DNA from: Bradyrhizobium sp.
GTDB lineage: Bacteria > Pseudomonadota > Alphaproteobacteria > Rhizobiales > Xanthobacteraceae
Direction of reading: 5' to 3'
Assembly (NCBI RefSeq): GCF_027451485.1
Contig: NZ_DAIDJE010000048.1
Span: 21,824 to 85,823, forward strand
DNA length: 64,000 nt
Shown one piece after another: positions 55,623 through 64,000 of the stretch (positions within the stretch are counted from its first letter, which is position 1; the number at the start of each line of letters is the position of its first letter). The notes under the pieces were generated by a model that had not been told where the DNA came from, ran no database searches, and saw only the letters and a list, made by a program, of their open reading frames with translations. Made by a program: the position numbers and the translations under genes.

Positions 55623-56840
55623 TTACGCCAGACGCGGCAATCCCGCCACCGGCCGTGCGGAGCCTGCGCTTTTGCGACGCCAGTGCTCCAGCGACAGCGG
55701 CAACTCCTCCGCCGCCTCGACGCGGTTGCGGCCGCCGCGCTTGGCCTGGTACAGCGCCGTATCGGCCGCCGCCAGCAGCACCTCGAGTTCCGTGCCGGCC
55801 GGTCCGCCCGCCACGCCGATGCTGACGGTCGTGTCGACCGGGCCCTCCTCGCAGACGATGCCGGAGGCCTCGAAGGCTTCGCGCACCCGCTCCGCCACAA
55901 TCACGCCTTCCTCGAGCGGACACGGCAACAGCGCCGCAAATTCCTCCCCGCCGATGCGTCCCGACAGATCGCTGATGCGAAGATTGTTCACCACGACGGC
56001 CGAGAACAGTTTGAGGATTTCATCGCCTGCCGGATGGCCGAAACGATCGTTGATCGACTTGAAGTGATCGATATCGAAGATCAGCACCGTCACCGGCCGG
56101 CCACCATTGGCCTCGCGCTCGATCACCCGCGAACACGCTTCGGCGAAGCCGCGGCGGTTGAACATGCCGGTGAGCGGATCGCACGACGCCGCAGTCTTGT
56201 GCACGGTCACCGCGCGCTCGGACACGAGCATGAAGATCAGGAACACGCTGCCCACCGCATAAAGAACCAGCTCGACGGCGAACATCGTTACCCAGATGCT
56301 CTGACCGAAGGCGCGATCATGCGGATACAGGAGAAGGCCAAGGAGGATCGGCAACATCAGCACGAAGCCGTGCAGCACGGGGACCGCCACCGACGGCCAG
56401 CGCCGGCGCAAGGTGCGGCGGCGCTCGGTCCACAATTCGGTGGCCGTGAGCGCGGCATAAATCGCGACGATCGCCGCGCCGATGGTCATCCGCAGGGCGC
56501 CGGCCCCCGGCGGCAGGGAGGTGACGGCGGCAATCCAGGCCAAGGCGCCGAGGATCAGACCCGGGTAATTCGATTTGCGCCCATGGAACAGCCGCGCGGC
56601 GTTCCAGACCATGCCGCAGGTCAAAAAGCCCACGGCGTTCAGGCCAAGCGCGAACAGATCGCCGAATCTGGCGCTACCGAATGTCCACAAGGCGACCGAG
56701 CCTGCTCCGACGAGATAGGCGGATCCCCACCATTTCAGCGCGGCGATTTTTTCCTGAAAGCCGAAGAACAAAAGCATCATTCCCAGCAGCGCCGCGAGCA
56801 TCGCGGCGACCGTGTAGAGCGTGGAAATATCGAGCGACAT
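55623..56840 (-). CDS. Diguanylate cyclase (GGDEF) with N-terminal membrane sensor domain
   Basis: 405 aa. About seven hydrophobic segments (residues 1-215, for example TVAAMLAALLGMMLLFFGF) form an integral-membrane sensor. The C-terminal GGDEF domain has DPLTGMFNRRGF, IFDIDHFKSINDRFGHPAGDEIL and the active site as GGEEF, which is an accepted active variant. An inhibitory RxxD site (RISD) lies five residues before it, so product feedback by c-di-GMP is expected. ATG 56840 (MSLDISTLYTVAAML) is chosen because the longer frame lacks membrane-protein character. Confidence 0.92.
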   Translation of the reverse strand: MSLDISTLYTVAAMLAALLGMMLLFFGFQEKIAALKWWGSAYLVGAGSVALWTFGSARFGDLFALGLNAVGFLTCGMVWNAARLFHGRKSNYPGLILGALAWIAAVTSLPPGAGALRMTIGAAIVAIYAALTATELWTERRRTLRRRWPSVAVPVLHGFVLMLPILLGLLLYPHDRAFGQSIWVTMFAVELVLYAVGSVFLIFMLVSERAVTVHKTAASCDPLTGMFNRRGFAEACSRVIEREANGGRPVTVLIFDIDHFKSINDRFGHPAGDEILKLFSAVVVNNLRISDLSGRIGGEEFAALLPCPLEEGVIVAERVREAFEASGIVCEEGPVDTTVSIGVAGGPAGTELEVLLAAADTALYQAKRGGRNRVEAAEELPLSLEHWRRKSAGSARPVAGLPRLA

Positions 56841-56994
56841 GGAGTCACCGGAGGTTTGTGATGCACAGTGGCAGTCTCGCGAGCCAAGCGAGACCACCGC
56901 TGACTGCCACGCTAGGCCCGCGGCGTTGGCAATCCGTTTGACTCGAAGGGCAAGTTTTCCGGAAAAACTGCGTCAACTGATTGCTAAAATGCGA

Positions 56995-57025
56995 AAAGAA
57001 AAAGCGCCCGCAGGCGGACGCTTTT
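56995..57025 (-). terminator. rpsI terminator
   Basis: On the minus strand AAAAGCGTCCGC, a two-base loop, GCGGGCGCTTTTTC: a 12-bp stem with one G-T pair and a T-run. It lies 45 bases after the rpsI stop. Confidence 0.85.
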
Positions 57026-57069
57026 GTATTTCGGATAAGCCGCCTTCGCGGCAAATTCTAATGAAGCAA

Positions 57070-57546
57070 TTAGCGCTTCGAGAACTGGAAGGACCGGCGG
57101 GCTTTGGCGCGGCCGTATTTCTTGCGTTCCACCACGCGGGAGTCGCGGGTAAGAAAGCCGCCCTTCTTCAGAACGCTTCGCAGGTCCGGCTCGAAGTTCG
57201 TCAGCGCCTTGGAAAGGCCGTGGCGGACCGCACCGGCCTGGCCGGAAAGGCCGCCACCGGTCACGGTGCAGATCACGTCATACTGGCCGGCGCGGGCTGC
57301 TGCGATCAGCGGTTGTTGAATCATCATCCGCAGCACCGGGCGGGCGAAGTAGACCTCGACCTCGCGGGAGTTGACCGTCACCTTGCCGGTGCCGGGCTTG
57401 ACCCAGACGCGCGCAACCGCGTCCTTGCGTTTGCCGGTGGCATAAGCGCGGCCGTATTTGTCGACTTTCTTGACGTATTTCGGCGCTTCGGGAGCGGCAG
57501 GCTTGAGCTGCGACAATTGATCGAGCGACTGCACGGTTTCAGCCAT
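57070..57546 (-). CDS. rpsI: 30S ribosomal protein S9
   Basis: 158 aa. The N-terminal 30 residues are an alphaproteobacterial extension; the S9 core begins [23 protein letters not shown] and continues with [21 protein letters not shown] and the C-terminal [14 protein letters not shown] tail that reaches the P-site tRNA. It follows rplM with a one-base gap, the usual rplM-rpsI operon. Confidence 0.97.
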   Translation of the reverse strand: MAETVQSLDQLSQLKPAAPEAPKYVKKVDKYGRAYATGKRKDAVARVWVKPGTGKVTVNSREVEVYFARPVLRMMIQQPLIAAARAGQYDVICTVTGGGLSGQAGAVRHGLSKALTNFEPDLRSVLKKGGFLTRDSRVVERKKYGRAKARRSFQFSKR

Positions 57547-57547
57547 C

Positions 57548-58012
57548 TTATGCGGCCCTCATGTTCTTGCGATTCATCTTGGCAACGTCGAGCGTCTCCG
57601 GCTGCTGCGCTTCATGCGGATGCTCCGCGCCGGGATAAACACGCAAGTTGCCCATCTGGATACGGCCGAGGGGACCACGCGGGATCATGCGTTCGACTGC
57701 CTTCTCCACCACGCGCTCGGGGAAACGACCCTCAAGTATCTGGCGGGCGGTATGCTCCTTGACGTGACCGACGTAGCCGGTGTGCTTGTAGTAGGTCTTC
57801 TGCTCGCGCTTGCGGCCGGTCAGCACGGCTTGCGCCGCATTGATGATGATGACGTGATCGCCGCAGTCGACGTGGGGCGTATAGGTCGGTAGATGCTTGC
57901 CGCGAAGGCGCATGGCGACCAGCGAAGCGAGGCGACCGACCACCAGACCCTTGGCGTCGATCAGCACCCACTTCTTTGTCACCTCGGCGGGTTTTGCCGA
58001 AAAGGTTTTCAT
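57548..58012 (-). CDS. rplM: 50S ribosomal protein L13
   Basis: 154 aa. It starts [20 protein letters not shown] and carries [39 protein letters not shown] L13 core (interrupted here), [16 protein letters not shown] and [31 protein letters not shown] at the end. ATG 58012 is selected; a longer frame lacks support. The gap to the next gene (58013-58158) is AT-rich and holds the ribosomal promoter. Confidence 0.97.
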   Translation of the reverse strand: MKTFSAKPAEVTKKWVLIDAKGLVVGRLASLVAMRLRGKHLPTYTPHVDCGDHVIIINAAQAVLTGRKREQKTYYKHTGYVGHVKEHTARQILEGRFPERVVEKAVERMIPRGPLGRIQMGNLRVYPGAEHPHEAQQPETLDVAKMNRKNMRAA

Positions 58013-58158
58013 GTGAGGTATCCGTGAAAAGCAAAGGCGCACAACGGGTGCGCTCGACTGCGCTCGTTTTTAGAGAGGTCCGCCCGCGCCGTCAACGCCA
58101 AACGGAACAATTAATATCAGCAATATCAGATATTTAAAAATATGGTTTTATATTACCG

Positions 58159-58596
58159 CTAAAATTTTTCAGCAACGGGAATGGAATAGGTCGAGGTCAC
58201 ATGGGCGATCGCATCAGGCGATCCGGCTGAGAACAGGCCGACTTCCCCGACCGCCAAGCGTTTGCCGAGCTTGAGAATCCGCGCCTCCGCCAGCACATCC
58301 TGCCGAGGCGTGCCCTTGCGCAGGAAGTTGATGTTGAGATTGGTGGTGACCGCCAAGCCCACCGGGCCAATCGCGGACAGCAGCACGACATACATGGCGA
58401 AATCGGCCAGCGCCATCAGCGTCGGGCCCGAAATTGTCCCGCCTGGGCGCAGCATCTGCTCGCTGTAATGCTGCCTGAGCCGACAGAAGACGCCATCGGC
58501 CTGCTCAATCCGAATATCGTCGCCGCTGAAGGCTTGGGGAAATTCGGTTCGCAGGAACTCCTCGAGCTCAGGTACCGTCATTTTTGCAATCGTCAT
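58159..58596 (-). CDS. PaaI-type hotdog thioesterase
   Basis: 145 aa acyl-CoA thioesterase-like protein. The hotdog core is visible as RPGGTISGPTLMALADFAMYVVLLSAIG, then LAVTTNLNINFLRKGTPRQDVLAEARILKLGKRLAVGEVGLFS in the second half. Catalysis is on acyl-CoA or phenylacetyl-CoA-like thioesters; the substrate is not known. ATG 58596 or 58581 can start it. It is divergent from the enoyl-CoA hydratase, with an operator-like palindrome between them. Confidence 0.85.
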   Translation of the reverse strand: MTIAKMTVPELEEFLRTEFPQAFSGDDIRIEQADGVFCRLRQHYSEQMLRPGGTISGPTLMALADFAMYVVLLSAIGPVGLAVTTNLNINFLRKGTPRQDVLAEARILKLGKRLAVGEVGLFSAGSPDAIAHVTSTYSIPVAEKF

Positions 58597-58634
58597 GCTA
58601 CGCCCCCGCCCTCGTGTCGGGCTGTTTATTACAT

Positions 58635-58654
58635 TAGGTTGACAAGTCAGCCTA
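58635..58654. promoter_or_regulatory. Operator-like palindrome between divergent acyl-CoA genes
   Basis: TAGGTTGAC-AA-GTCAGCCTA: two 9-base arms with one mismatch. It includes a TTGACA -35-like hexamer (58639-58644). Position, size and symmetry fit a TetR-type regulator controlling both the thioesterase and the hydratase genes. Confidence 0.5.
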
Positions 58655-58681
58655 TCATCTTGCCAGCCAGCGAAGATTTCG

Positions 58682-59518
58682 ATGACAAGCCAGAGCGCAA
58701 GCGCCCCCGTTTCACCATCGGTTTCGCAACCGCCGATCCTGCTCCGCGAGCAGGTTGGCGATGTCGCGGTATTGACCCTCAACCGGCCCGATGCCCGCAA
58801 CAGCCTTTCGGAGAGATTGATCGCGGCGCTCACCACCGAATTGCGGCACATCCATGATGACCTCTCCGTGCGCGTCGTGGTGATCGCCGCGAGTGGCAAG
58901 GCATTTTCGGCCGGGCACGACATCAAGGAACTGACGGCGCGGCGCAACGACGCCGACCGGGGCCGCGCCTATTTCGCCGAGATCATGAGGGCGTGCAGCA
59001 CCATGATGCAGACGATCGTCCATTTGCCGAAACCCGTGGTCGCCGCGGTTCAGGGCATCGCCACCGCCGCCGGCTGCCAGCTGGTCGCTACCTGCGATCT
59101 CGCGATTGCCTCGGAAGCTGCGACCTTTGCGACGCCCGGCGTCGATATCGGCCTGTTCTGCTCGACACCCATGGTGGCGCTCTCACGCAACATCCCGCGC
59201 AAGCAGGCGATGGAAATGCTGCTCACCGGCGAACCCATTTCCGCCGCGACCGCGCGCGACATCGGCCTGGTCAATCGCGTCGTACCCGCGGGCCACGAAC
59301 GCAATGCGGCGATCGAACTGGCGCAGAAGGTCGCCGGTAAATCCGCCTATACGATCAAGATCGGCAAGACCGCCTTCTACCGTCAGGCCGAAATGAGTCT
59401 TGCCGAGGCCTATCGCTACACTGCGGAAGTCATGACGGAAAACATGATGGCGCGCGACGCCGAAGAAGGCATCGGCGCCTTCATCGATAAGCGCAAGCCG
59501 AAATGGCAGGATAAATGA
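58682..59518 (+). CDS. Enoyl-CoA hydratase/isomerase family protein
   Basis: 278 aa crotonase-fold enzyme acting on acyl-CoA. Features: VAVLTLNRPDARNSLSERLIAAL at the start of the domain, the oxyanion-hole pieces GKAFSAGHDIKEL and VAAVQGIATAAGCQLVATCDLAIA, and KQAMEMLLTGEPISAATARDIGLVNRVV. The catalytic Glu positions of classical hydratases are partly changed in this region, so it may act as isomerase or on a special acyl chain. It begins MTSQSASAPVSPSV. The stop overlaps the next gene (ATGA). Confidence 0.9.
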   Translation: MTSQSASAPVSPSVSQPPILLREQVGDVAVLTLNRPDARNSLSERLIAALTTELRHIHDDLSVRVVVIAASGKAFSAGHDIKELTARRNDADRGRAYFAEIMRACSTMMQTIVHLPKPVVAAVQGIATAAGCQLVATCDLAIASEAATFATPGVDIGLFCSTPMVALSRNIPRKQAMEMLLTGEPISAATARDIGLVNRVVPAGHERNAAIELAQKVAGKSAYTIKIGKTAFYRQAEMSLAEAYRYTAEVMTENMMARDAEEGIGAFIDKRKPKWQDK

Positions 59519-60099
59519 ACCACGACAGCTACGACGACGACTACATCCGCGGAATTCTTAACGGCGTGAAATCGATCGCGATGGTCGGCGCCTCGCCGGT
59601 CAATGTGCGGCCGAGTTACTTTGCCTTCAAATATCTCGCCCAACGGGGCTACGACATGATTCCGGTCAATCCGGGCCACGTCGGCAAGAGCCTGTTGGGA
59701 AAGCCCTTCGTCGCATCGTTGCGCGATATCGACCGCCCCGTCGATATGGTCGATATCTTCCGCAATTCCAGCAACATCATGCCGGCAGTCGACGAAGCAT
59801 TGAAGATGACGCCGCTGCCGAAGGTAATCTGGATGCAGCTTGGCGCGCGCGATGATGCCGCAGCGGAGAAGGCCGAGGCTGCCGGTATGAAAGTCGTGAT
59901 GAATCGCTGTCCGAAGATCGAATACGGGCGATTATCTTCGGAAATATCATGGATGGGCGTGAATTCCCGCACACTGAGCTCGAAACGCGCACCGATGCCC
60001 ACGCAAGGCATGCGGTTGTCGCTGGGGCGAACCAGCCTCAGCGGCGGCGCAACTGCCGCGGCCGACCGCGCCGCGAAAAACAGAACCGATCCGAGCTGA
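59515..60099 (+). CDS. CoA-binding protein (YccU-type) with C-terminal extension
   Basis: 194 aa. The CoA-binding Rossmann domain covers about residues 10-140: IAMVGASPVNVRPSYFAFKYLAQRGYDMIPVNPGHVGKSLLGKPF, VDIFRNSSNIMPAVDEAL and KVIWMQLGARDDAAAEKAEAAGMKVVMNRCPKIEYGRL in broken form. Members usually have about 140 residues; the last 45, rich in Arg, Ser and Thr, are an additional tail. ATG 59515 overlaps the hydratase stop. Similar proteins often lie beside metY, as here. Confidence 0.88.
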   Translation: MNHDSYDDDYIRGILNGVKSIAMVGASPVNVRPSYFAFKYLAQRGYDMIPVNPGHVGKSLLGKPFVASLRDIDRPVDMVDIFRNSSNIMPAVDEALKMTPLPKVIWMQLGARDDAAAEKAEAAGMKVVMNRCPKIEYGRLSSEISWMGVNSRTLSSKRAPMPTQGMRLSLGRTSLSGGATAAADRAAKNRTDPS

Positions 60100-60245
60100 T
60101 CGCAAACGAAACAGTTCTCGCGCAGGCGGAATCGAATCTGGCAGATCATTTCAAACCGGCTTCCGACGGCATCTCCGCCTTGACGCGGAAGCCTGGCGAC
60201 CTCAGCATGTAGCGAATGGCCTGAAGATTGATGCAGGAAACACCA

Positions 60246-61532
60246 ATGACCGATCGGGATCCCGGCTTTTCCACCCTTGCCGTACATGCGGGCGCACAGC
60301 CCGACCCTACTACCGGCGCGCGCGCAACGCCGATCTATCAGACCACCTCTTACGTGTTTAATGATGCCGACCACGCCGCTTCGCTTTTCGGCCTGCAGTC
60401 GTTCGGGAACATCTACACCCGCATCGGCAATCCGACGCAGGCGGTGCTTGAAGAACGTGTCGCGGCGCTGGAAGGCGGCACGGCGGCGCTTGCCACTGCA
60501 TCCGGCCATGCCGCACAGGTCGTGGTCTTCCAGATGCTGCTCAAACCGGGCGACGAATTCATCGCCGCGCGCAAGCTCTACGGCGGCTCGATCAACCAGT
60601 TTACCCACGCCTTCAAGAGTTTTGGGTGGAATGTGGCGTGGGCCGACCCAGACGATCTCGATAGCTTCGAGCGCGCAGTAACGCCGCGCACCAAGGCGAT
60701 CTTCATCGAATCCATCGCCAATCCCGGCGGCACCATCACCGATATCGAAGCAATCGCCGCCGTCGCGCGAAAGGCCGGCGTTCCCCTGATCGTCGACAAT
60801 ACGCTGGCGACGCCTTACTTGATCCGCCCGATCGATCACGGCGCCGACATCGTCGTGCACTCGCTGACCAAGTTCCTCGGCGGCCACGGCAACTCGCTCG
60901 GCGGCATCATCGTCGATGCCGGCACCTTCGATTGGTCAAAAGACAACAAATATCCGATGCTGAGCCAGCCGCGACCGGAATATCACGGGATCAAGATCCA
61001 GGAGACTTTCGGCAACTTCGCCTTTGCAATCGCCTGCCGCGTGCTCGGGTTGCGCGACCTGGGCCCGGCGATCTCGCCATTCAATTCATTTCTCATCCTG
61101 ACCGGGATCGAGACGCTGCCGCTGCGGATGCAGAAGCATTGCGAGAATGCCAAGGCGATCGCCGAATGGCTCGTCGCGCATCCGGCGGTGGCGGCCGTCA
61201 ACTACGCCGGATTAAGTGGTGACAAGTACAACAACCTGGCGCGCAAATATGCCCCGAGGGGCGCCGGCGCCGTGTTCACGTTCAGTCTCAAGGGCGGCTA
61301 TGACGCTGGCGTCGAACTAGTCTCGCGGTTAAAACTTTTCTCGCACCTCGCCAATATCGGCGACACCCGCTCGCTGGTCATTCATCCGGCCTCGACCACC
61401 CACAGCCAGCTCGACGATGCCGCCAAGATCAAATCGGGCGCGGCTCCGGACTTGGTGCGCCTGTCGATCGGGATCGAGGACAAGGAAGACCTGATCGCCG
61501 ATCTCGATCAGGCGCTGCGGCCCGGGAGCTGA
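60246..61532 (+). CDS. metY: O-acetylhomoserine aminocarboxypropyltransferase (O-acetylhomoserine sulfhydrylase)
   Basis: 428 aa PLP enzyme of the Cys/Met metabolism family that makes homocysteine from O-acetylhomoserine and sulfide. PLP Lys is Lys209 in HSLTKFLGGHGNSLGG; the family start is FSTLAVHAGAQPDPTTGARATPIYQTTSYVF, with GIETLPLRMQKHCENA and TRSLVIHPASTTHSQL later. ATG 60246 follows CAGGAAACACCA. It may form a unit with the CoA-binding gene upstream, although a 146-base gap separates them. Confidence 0.94.
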   Translation: MTDRDPGFSTLAVHAGAQPDPTTGARATPIYQTTSYVFNDADHAASLFGLQSFGNIYTRIGNPTQAVLEERVAALEGGTAALATASGHAAQVVVFQMLLKPGDEFIAARKLYGGSINQFTHAFKSFGWNVAWADPDDLDSFERAVTPRTKAIFIESIANPGGTITDIEAIAAVARKAGVPLIVDNTLATPYLIRPIDHGADIVVHSLTKFLGGHGNSLGGIIVDAGTFDWSKDNKYPMLSQPRPEYHGIKIQETFGNFAFAIACRVLGLRDLGPAISPFNSFLILTGIETLPLRMQKHCENAKAIAEWLVAHPAVAAVNYAGLSGDKYNNLARKYAPRGAGAVFTFSLKGGYDAGVELVSRLKLFSHLANIGDTRSLVIHPASTTHSQLDDAAKIKSGAAPDLVRLSIGIEDKEDLIADLDQALRPGS

Positions 61533-61602
61533 GTTCAGCCGCGTTAACACTCGCTCCGCCCAAAGGTGCTTGAATTGGCAGCGGATGATTCGGAGCGGAA
61601 CC

Positions 61603-61929
61603 ATGTTGCGCTGGATATGCCTCTTTGCCGCCGCTGCCTTTTTCATTGGTCCGGCCTCTGCCGCCGACATGCCGAATGGCTACCGCAAGGCGCCGCGTCA
61701 TGGCCGGATTGTTTCCGTCGAACCGGATTCCGACCTGCTCTTCACGCCGTCGGAAGCCTTTCCTCTCGTCCACTTCCCGCCGCACACGCCGATCTTGCTG
61801 GGGTCGGCGACGCTGCCCGGCTATTACGGCTCGACCCATTCCTATGAATATCAGCCCTATTACGGCGGCGAAAATATCGACTTCCGTTATCGACTGCCCT
61901 ACGCCTGTGGCGTGCTCGGCTATTGCTAG
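61603..61929 (+). CDS. Small secreted protein of unknown function
   Basis: 108 aa. A signal peptide ([21 protein letters not shown]) is followed by a Pro/Tyr/Gly-rich mature part ([47 protein letters not shown]) with a single Cys pair near the end (ACGVLGYC). Similar envelope proteins exist in Bradyrhizobium-like genomes; no function is known. ATG 61603 has GGAGCGGAACC upstream; ATG 61585 is a possible longer start. Confidence 0.65.
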   Translation: MLRWICLFAAAAFFIGPASAADMPNGYRKAPRHGRIVSVEPDSDLLFTPSEAFPLVHFPPHTPILLGSATLPGYYGSTHSYEYQPYYGGENIDFRYRLPYACGVLGYC

Positions 61930-63017
61930 CGAATTGCGCTAACCGGTCGACCGATTACCTGCGTTGTCAACTCACGCTTAACCCGCGTCAGGCGTTCCGC
62001 CTGGGAAACGGCGAGTGTCAGCACCAGAATCGCGACGGCCTGATGGGTGAGCGCAAGATCCATCGGCGCCTGATTCAGCAGCGTGAGAATGCCGAGAACG
62101 ACCTGAACGGATACAATCCCCAACAGCCACAGCGCGCCCTCCAGCACCGCCCGATCGACACGGGCGCGCGCCGCATCGATCACATGCAACACCACGAGCG
62201 CAAACAGCGTGTAAGCTACCATGCGATGCTCGAACTGCACGGTCAGCGTGTTTTCGAAAAGGTTGCGCCACCACGGCACATGAAAGAAGAGCCGCGCAGC
62301 CGACGGAATAAAGCCGCCGTCGATATCCGGCCAAGTGTTGTAGATCTTGCCGGCACGAAGGCCCGCCACCAAGGCGCCGAGATAGAGTTGCACGAAGGTC
62401 AGGGCCAGCAGGACGATGCCGGTGATTTTCAACCGTGACGGCACAATTAACGCCGTGGTCTGCCTGAGTCTCCGCAGAGTCCACACGATGCCGGCGAAAA
62501 TAAGCAATGCCAGCACGAGATGCGTCGCAAGACGATATTGAGAAACCTCGACCCGCTGAGAGAGCCCGGATGCCACCATCCACCATCCGACTCCGCCCTG
62601 CAGCGCGCCGAGCGCAAAGATACCCCACAACCTCCGCTTCAGCTCCGCGCCGAGACCACCGCGCCACAGGAAATAAAGAAACGGCAGCAGATAAACCATA
62701 CCGATCACCCGACCGAGCAGCCGATGGCTCCATTCCCACCAGAAGATGGTCTTGAATTCGTCAAGGGACATGCCGGCGTTCATCTGGCGGTATTGCGGAA
62801 TTGCCTTGTAGCCGTCAAAGGCCTGCTTCCACTCGGCCTCATTGAGGGGCGGCAAAGCACCGGTGACCGGCTTCCACTCCACGATCGATAGGCCGGACTC
62901 CGTCAGCCGGGTCGCGCCGCCGACCAGCACCATCGCCGCAATCAGTACGGCAACCGTAAGCAGCCAGATGCGAACCGGGCGAAGATCCGCCATTTGAGAG
63001 ACAGGAGCAGCAGCCAT
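61926..63017 (-). CDS. ctaA: Heme A synthase (COX15/CtaA)
   Basis: 363 aa integral membrane protein with eight helices that oxidises the methyl group of heme O to make heme A for cytochrome aa3. Conserved parts are [50 protein letters not shown] (heme His), [12 protein letters not shown], and [22 protein letters not shown] (heme His), with [14 protein letters not shown] at the end. ATG 63017 ([14 protein letters not shown]) is chosen. It overlaps the end of the small secreted protein gene by 4 bases (convergent) and is divergent from the DUF2842 gene. Confidence 0.95.
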   Translation of the reverse strand: MAAAPVSQMADLRPVRIWLLTVAVLIAAMVLVGGATRLTESGLSIVEWKPVTGALPPLNEAEWKQAFDGYKAIPQYRQMNAGMSLDEFKTIFWWEWSHRLLGRVIGMVYLLPFLYFLWRGGLGAELKRRLWGIFALGALQGGVGWWMVASGLSQRVEVSQYRLATHLVLALLIFAGIVWTLRRLRQTTALIVPSRLKITGIVLLALTFVQLYLGALVAGLRAGKIYNTWPDIDGGFIPSAARLFFHVPWWRNLFENTLTVQFEHRMVAYTLFALVVLHVIDAARARVDRAVLEGALWLLGIVSVQVVLGILTLLNQAPMDLALTHQAVAILVLTLAVSQAERLTRVKRELTTQVIGRPVSAIR

Positions 63018-63111
63018 CAGCAACACACTTGATCGAAGTCTGGTGGACCTTATAGTCCGCCCCTCCGCCGCGCGCAAAGCACGCATTTGAGACCAAAACG
63101 CCCATTTCGCG

Positions 63112-63321
63112 ATGAAAATACGCACCCGAAAACTGCTCGGAACCGTCGCCCTGCTGCTGCTCGCTGCGAGCTGGTCGCTAATGGGCATGGCGGTCGCGCA
63201 GACGCCGTGGCTCGCAAAGTCGGGCGTATTGCAGGCGATCTTCTATGTCGTGGCCGGCATGGGGTGGGTGTTACCGGCGATGCCGATCGTGAGCTGGATG
63301 TCCCGGCCGGATGCTTCCTGA
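63112..63321 (+). CDS. DUF2842 family small membrane protein
   Basis: 69 aa with two hydrophobic segments ([23 protein letters not shown] and [21 protein letters not shown]), which matches the size and layout of DUF2842. It starts [20 protein letters not shown]. It is commonly next to ctaA in rhizobia, which suggests a link to cytochrome oxidase assembly, although no role is established. Confidence 0.85.
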   Translation: MKIRTRKLLGTVALLLLAASWSLMGMAVAQTPWLAKSGVLQAIFYVVAGMGWVLPAMPIVSWMSRPDAS

Positions 63322-63335
63322 CAACCGTCGCACAG

Positions 63336-64000
63336 TCAGGGCGATGCCGCACCGGCCAGGATCACGCGCAGGGCGCGCAGCGATTGCAGCCTGCCGTCCC
63401 ACCTGATCCGCGGAAGCGCGAACAGCGGCGTATGCCCTGCCGGCTCGATCACTCCTGGAACAGCCGAGACGGCACTGACGAAACCGGCTTCTTCGGCCAT
63501 AGCCATGTGCTTACGCTGCCAGGATTGCCGGTCACCAAATGGATAGGCGAAGTGCCTGACCTCGCGCCGCAGCGCCGTCTGGATGACCGCTTTTCCCATG
63601 GTCATTTCTCTGAGCGCGCCGGCGTCTTTCATGTTCGACAGGACGGGATAATTAACCGTTGCGCTTCCTATCGTAACCAGCGGATCTGCCGCCAGCATAG
63701 CAAGATCGCCCCAATCGAGTGCCGCTTCGCGCGATAGCGCTGTCAAATCGACGGCGTAGCGCGTGCACAGGTCCTTGATGGACGCGGACAGATCTTCGGC
63801 TTGAAGCGAACGCATCCATTGCGACAGGAACTCGTAAAGTTGATTTTTCTCGGCTATCGCCGGGACATCGAAGTGCCTCTCCTGGCGGCCTACCACCAGG
63901 CTGATACGTCGTTCCTGCGCGATCACCTGCTCGAGCGCAAGCCACCAGGCCTCGCCTATTCCGTCGGCGAACGCCGTCGGCACATAAACGGTGAAAGGAA
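63336..64000 (-). CDS. Polysaccharide deacetylase family protein (partial, C-terminal part)
   Basis: The last 221 codons of a gene that continues past the right edge; the frame stays open to base 64000. The C-terminal NodB-type fold shows the YPVLSNMKDAGALREMTMGKAVIQTAL and HFAYPFGDRQSW motifs and an upstream FTVYVPTAFADGIGEAWWLALE stretch, the layout of carbohydrate deacetylases (CE4). The catalytic Asp and His motifs of the N-terminal half are outside the window, so activity cannot be judged. It probably acts on cell-surface polysaccharide. Confidence 0.85.
   Translation of the reverse strand, partial: PFTVYVPTAFADGIGEAWWLALEQVIAQERRISLVVGRQERHFDVPAIAEKNQLYEFLSQWMRSLQAEDLSASIKDLCTRYAVDLTALSREAALDWGDLAMLAADPLVTIGSATVNYPVLSNMKDAGALREMTMGKAVIQTALRREVRHFAYPFGDRQSWQRKHMAMAEEAGFVSAVSAVPGVIEPAGHTPLFALPRIRWDGRLQSLRALRVILAGAASP

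Overview
The window looks like chromosomal DNA of a Bradyrhizobium-like alphaproteobacterium (order Hyphomicrobiales). Evidence: high G+C throughout, a complete 14-subunit nuo operon that runs on into birA and an RNase J gene, the tig-clpP-clpX-lon block, a glnB-glnA pair, a fused-type LolC/E, a short alphaproteobacterial ProS, and a dispersed repeat that I recall as common in Bradyrhizobium/Rhodopseudomonas. No phage, integrase, transposase or CRISPR array was seen. The genus is an inference from sequence style; no search was run.

Layout. 1-2911 (minus): lolD (cut by the left edge), lolC/E and proS. 3043-6597: a copper-handling block with PCuAC chaperone (minus), then DUF2946 protein, an outer-membrane-like protein, CopC and CopD (plus). 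It separates proS from the gene (DUF1467) that I expect next to proS in relatives. 6598-7323: a possible structured RNA with a strong terminator, and a small membrane-anchored protein. 7364-26606 (minus): one long array read as nuoABCD-fkbM-nuoEF-(162-aa protein)-nuoGHIJKLMN-birA-rnj-mce-DUF1467. Most gene junctions overlap or nearly abut, so this looks like one transcription unit for respiratory complex I with two non-subunit genes embedded in it.

26927-31466: a small membrane protein, HU, tRNA-Asp, pepT, a methyltransferase, three small stress or secreted-type genes (two preceded by GGAAC motifs resembling general-stress sigma sites) and tRNA-Val. 31541-38351 (minus): the protein quality control set lon, clpX, clpP and tig. 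38697-41867: tRNA-Leu, a Tat-type multicopper-oxidase-fold protein that has lost most copper ligands, and nnrDE. 42065-44197: glnB and glnA with a candidate sigma-54 promoter and two terminators.

44228-56840: a mixed accessory stretch with a CLC chloride channel, a shikimate-dehydrogenase-like enzyme, an orphan Tat-type solute-binding protein, a chemoreceptor, a 51-aa membrane protein, a ketopantoate-reductase-like protein, about 1 kb of non-coding repeat DNA, a glutamine-amidotransferase-type hydrolase, an AI-2E family permease, a monooxygenase-fold protein and a diguanylate cyclase. 57070-58012: rpsI and rplM. 58159-64000: hotdog thioesterase and enoyl-CoA hydratase divergent around a palindromic operator-like site, a CoA-binding protein with MetY, a small secreted protein, ctaA, a DUF2842 protein and the C-terminal part of a polysaccharide deacetylase cut by the right edge.

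Most of the window is conserved core genome. The items most worth a second look are the two extra genes in the nuo operon, the possible RNA at 6774-6930, the copper block, the degenerate multicopper oxidase and the repeats at 7653-7796 and 52195-52821.
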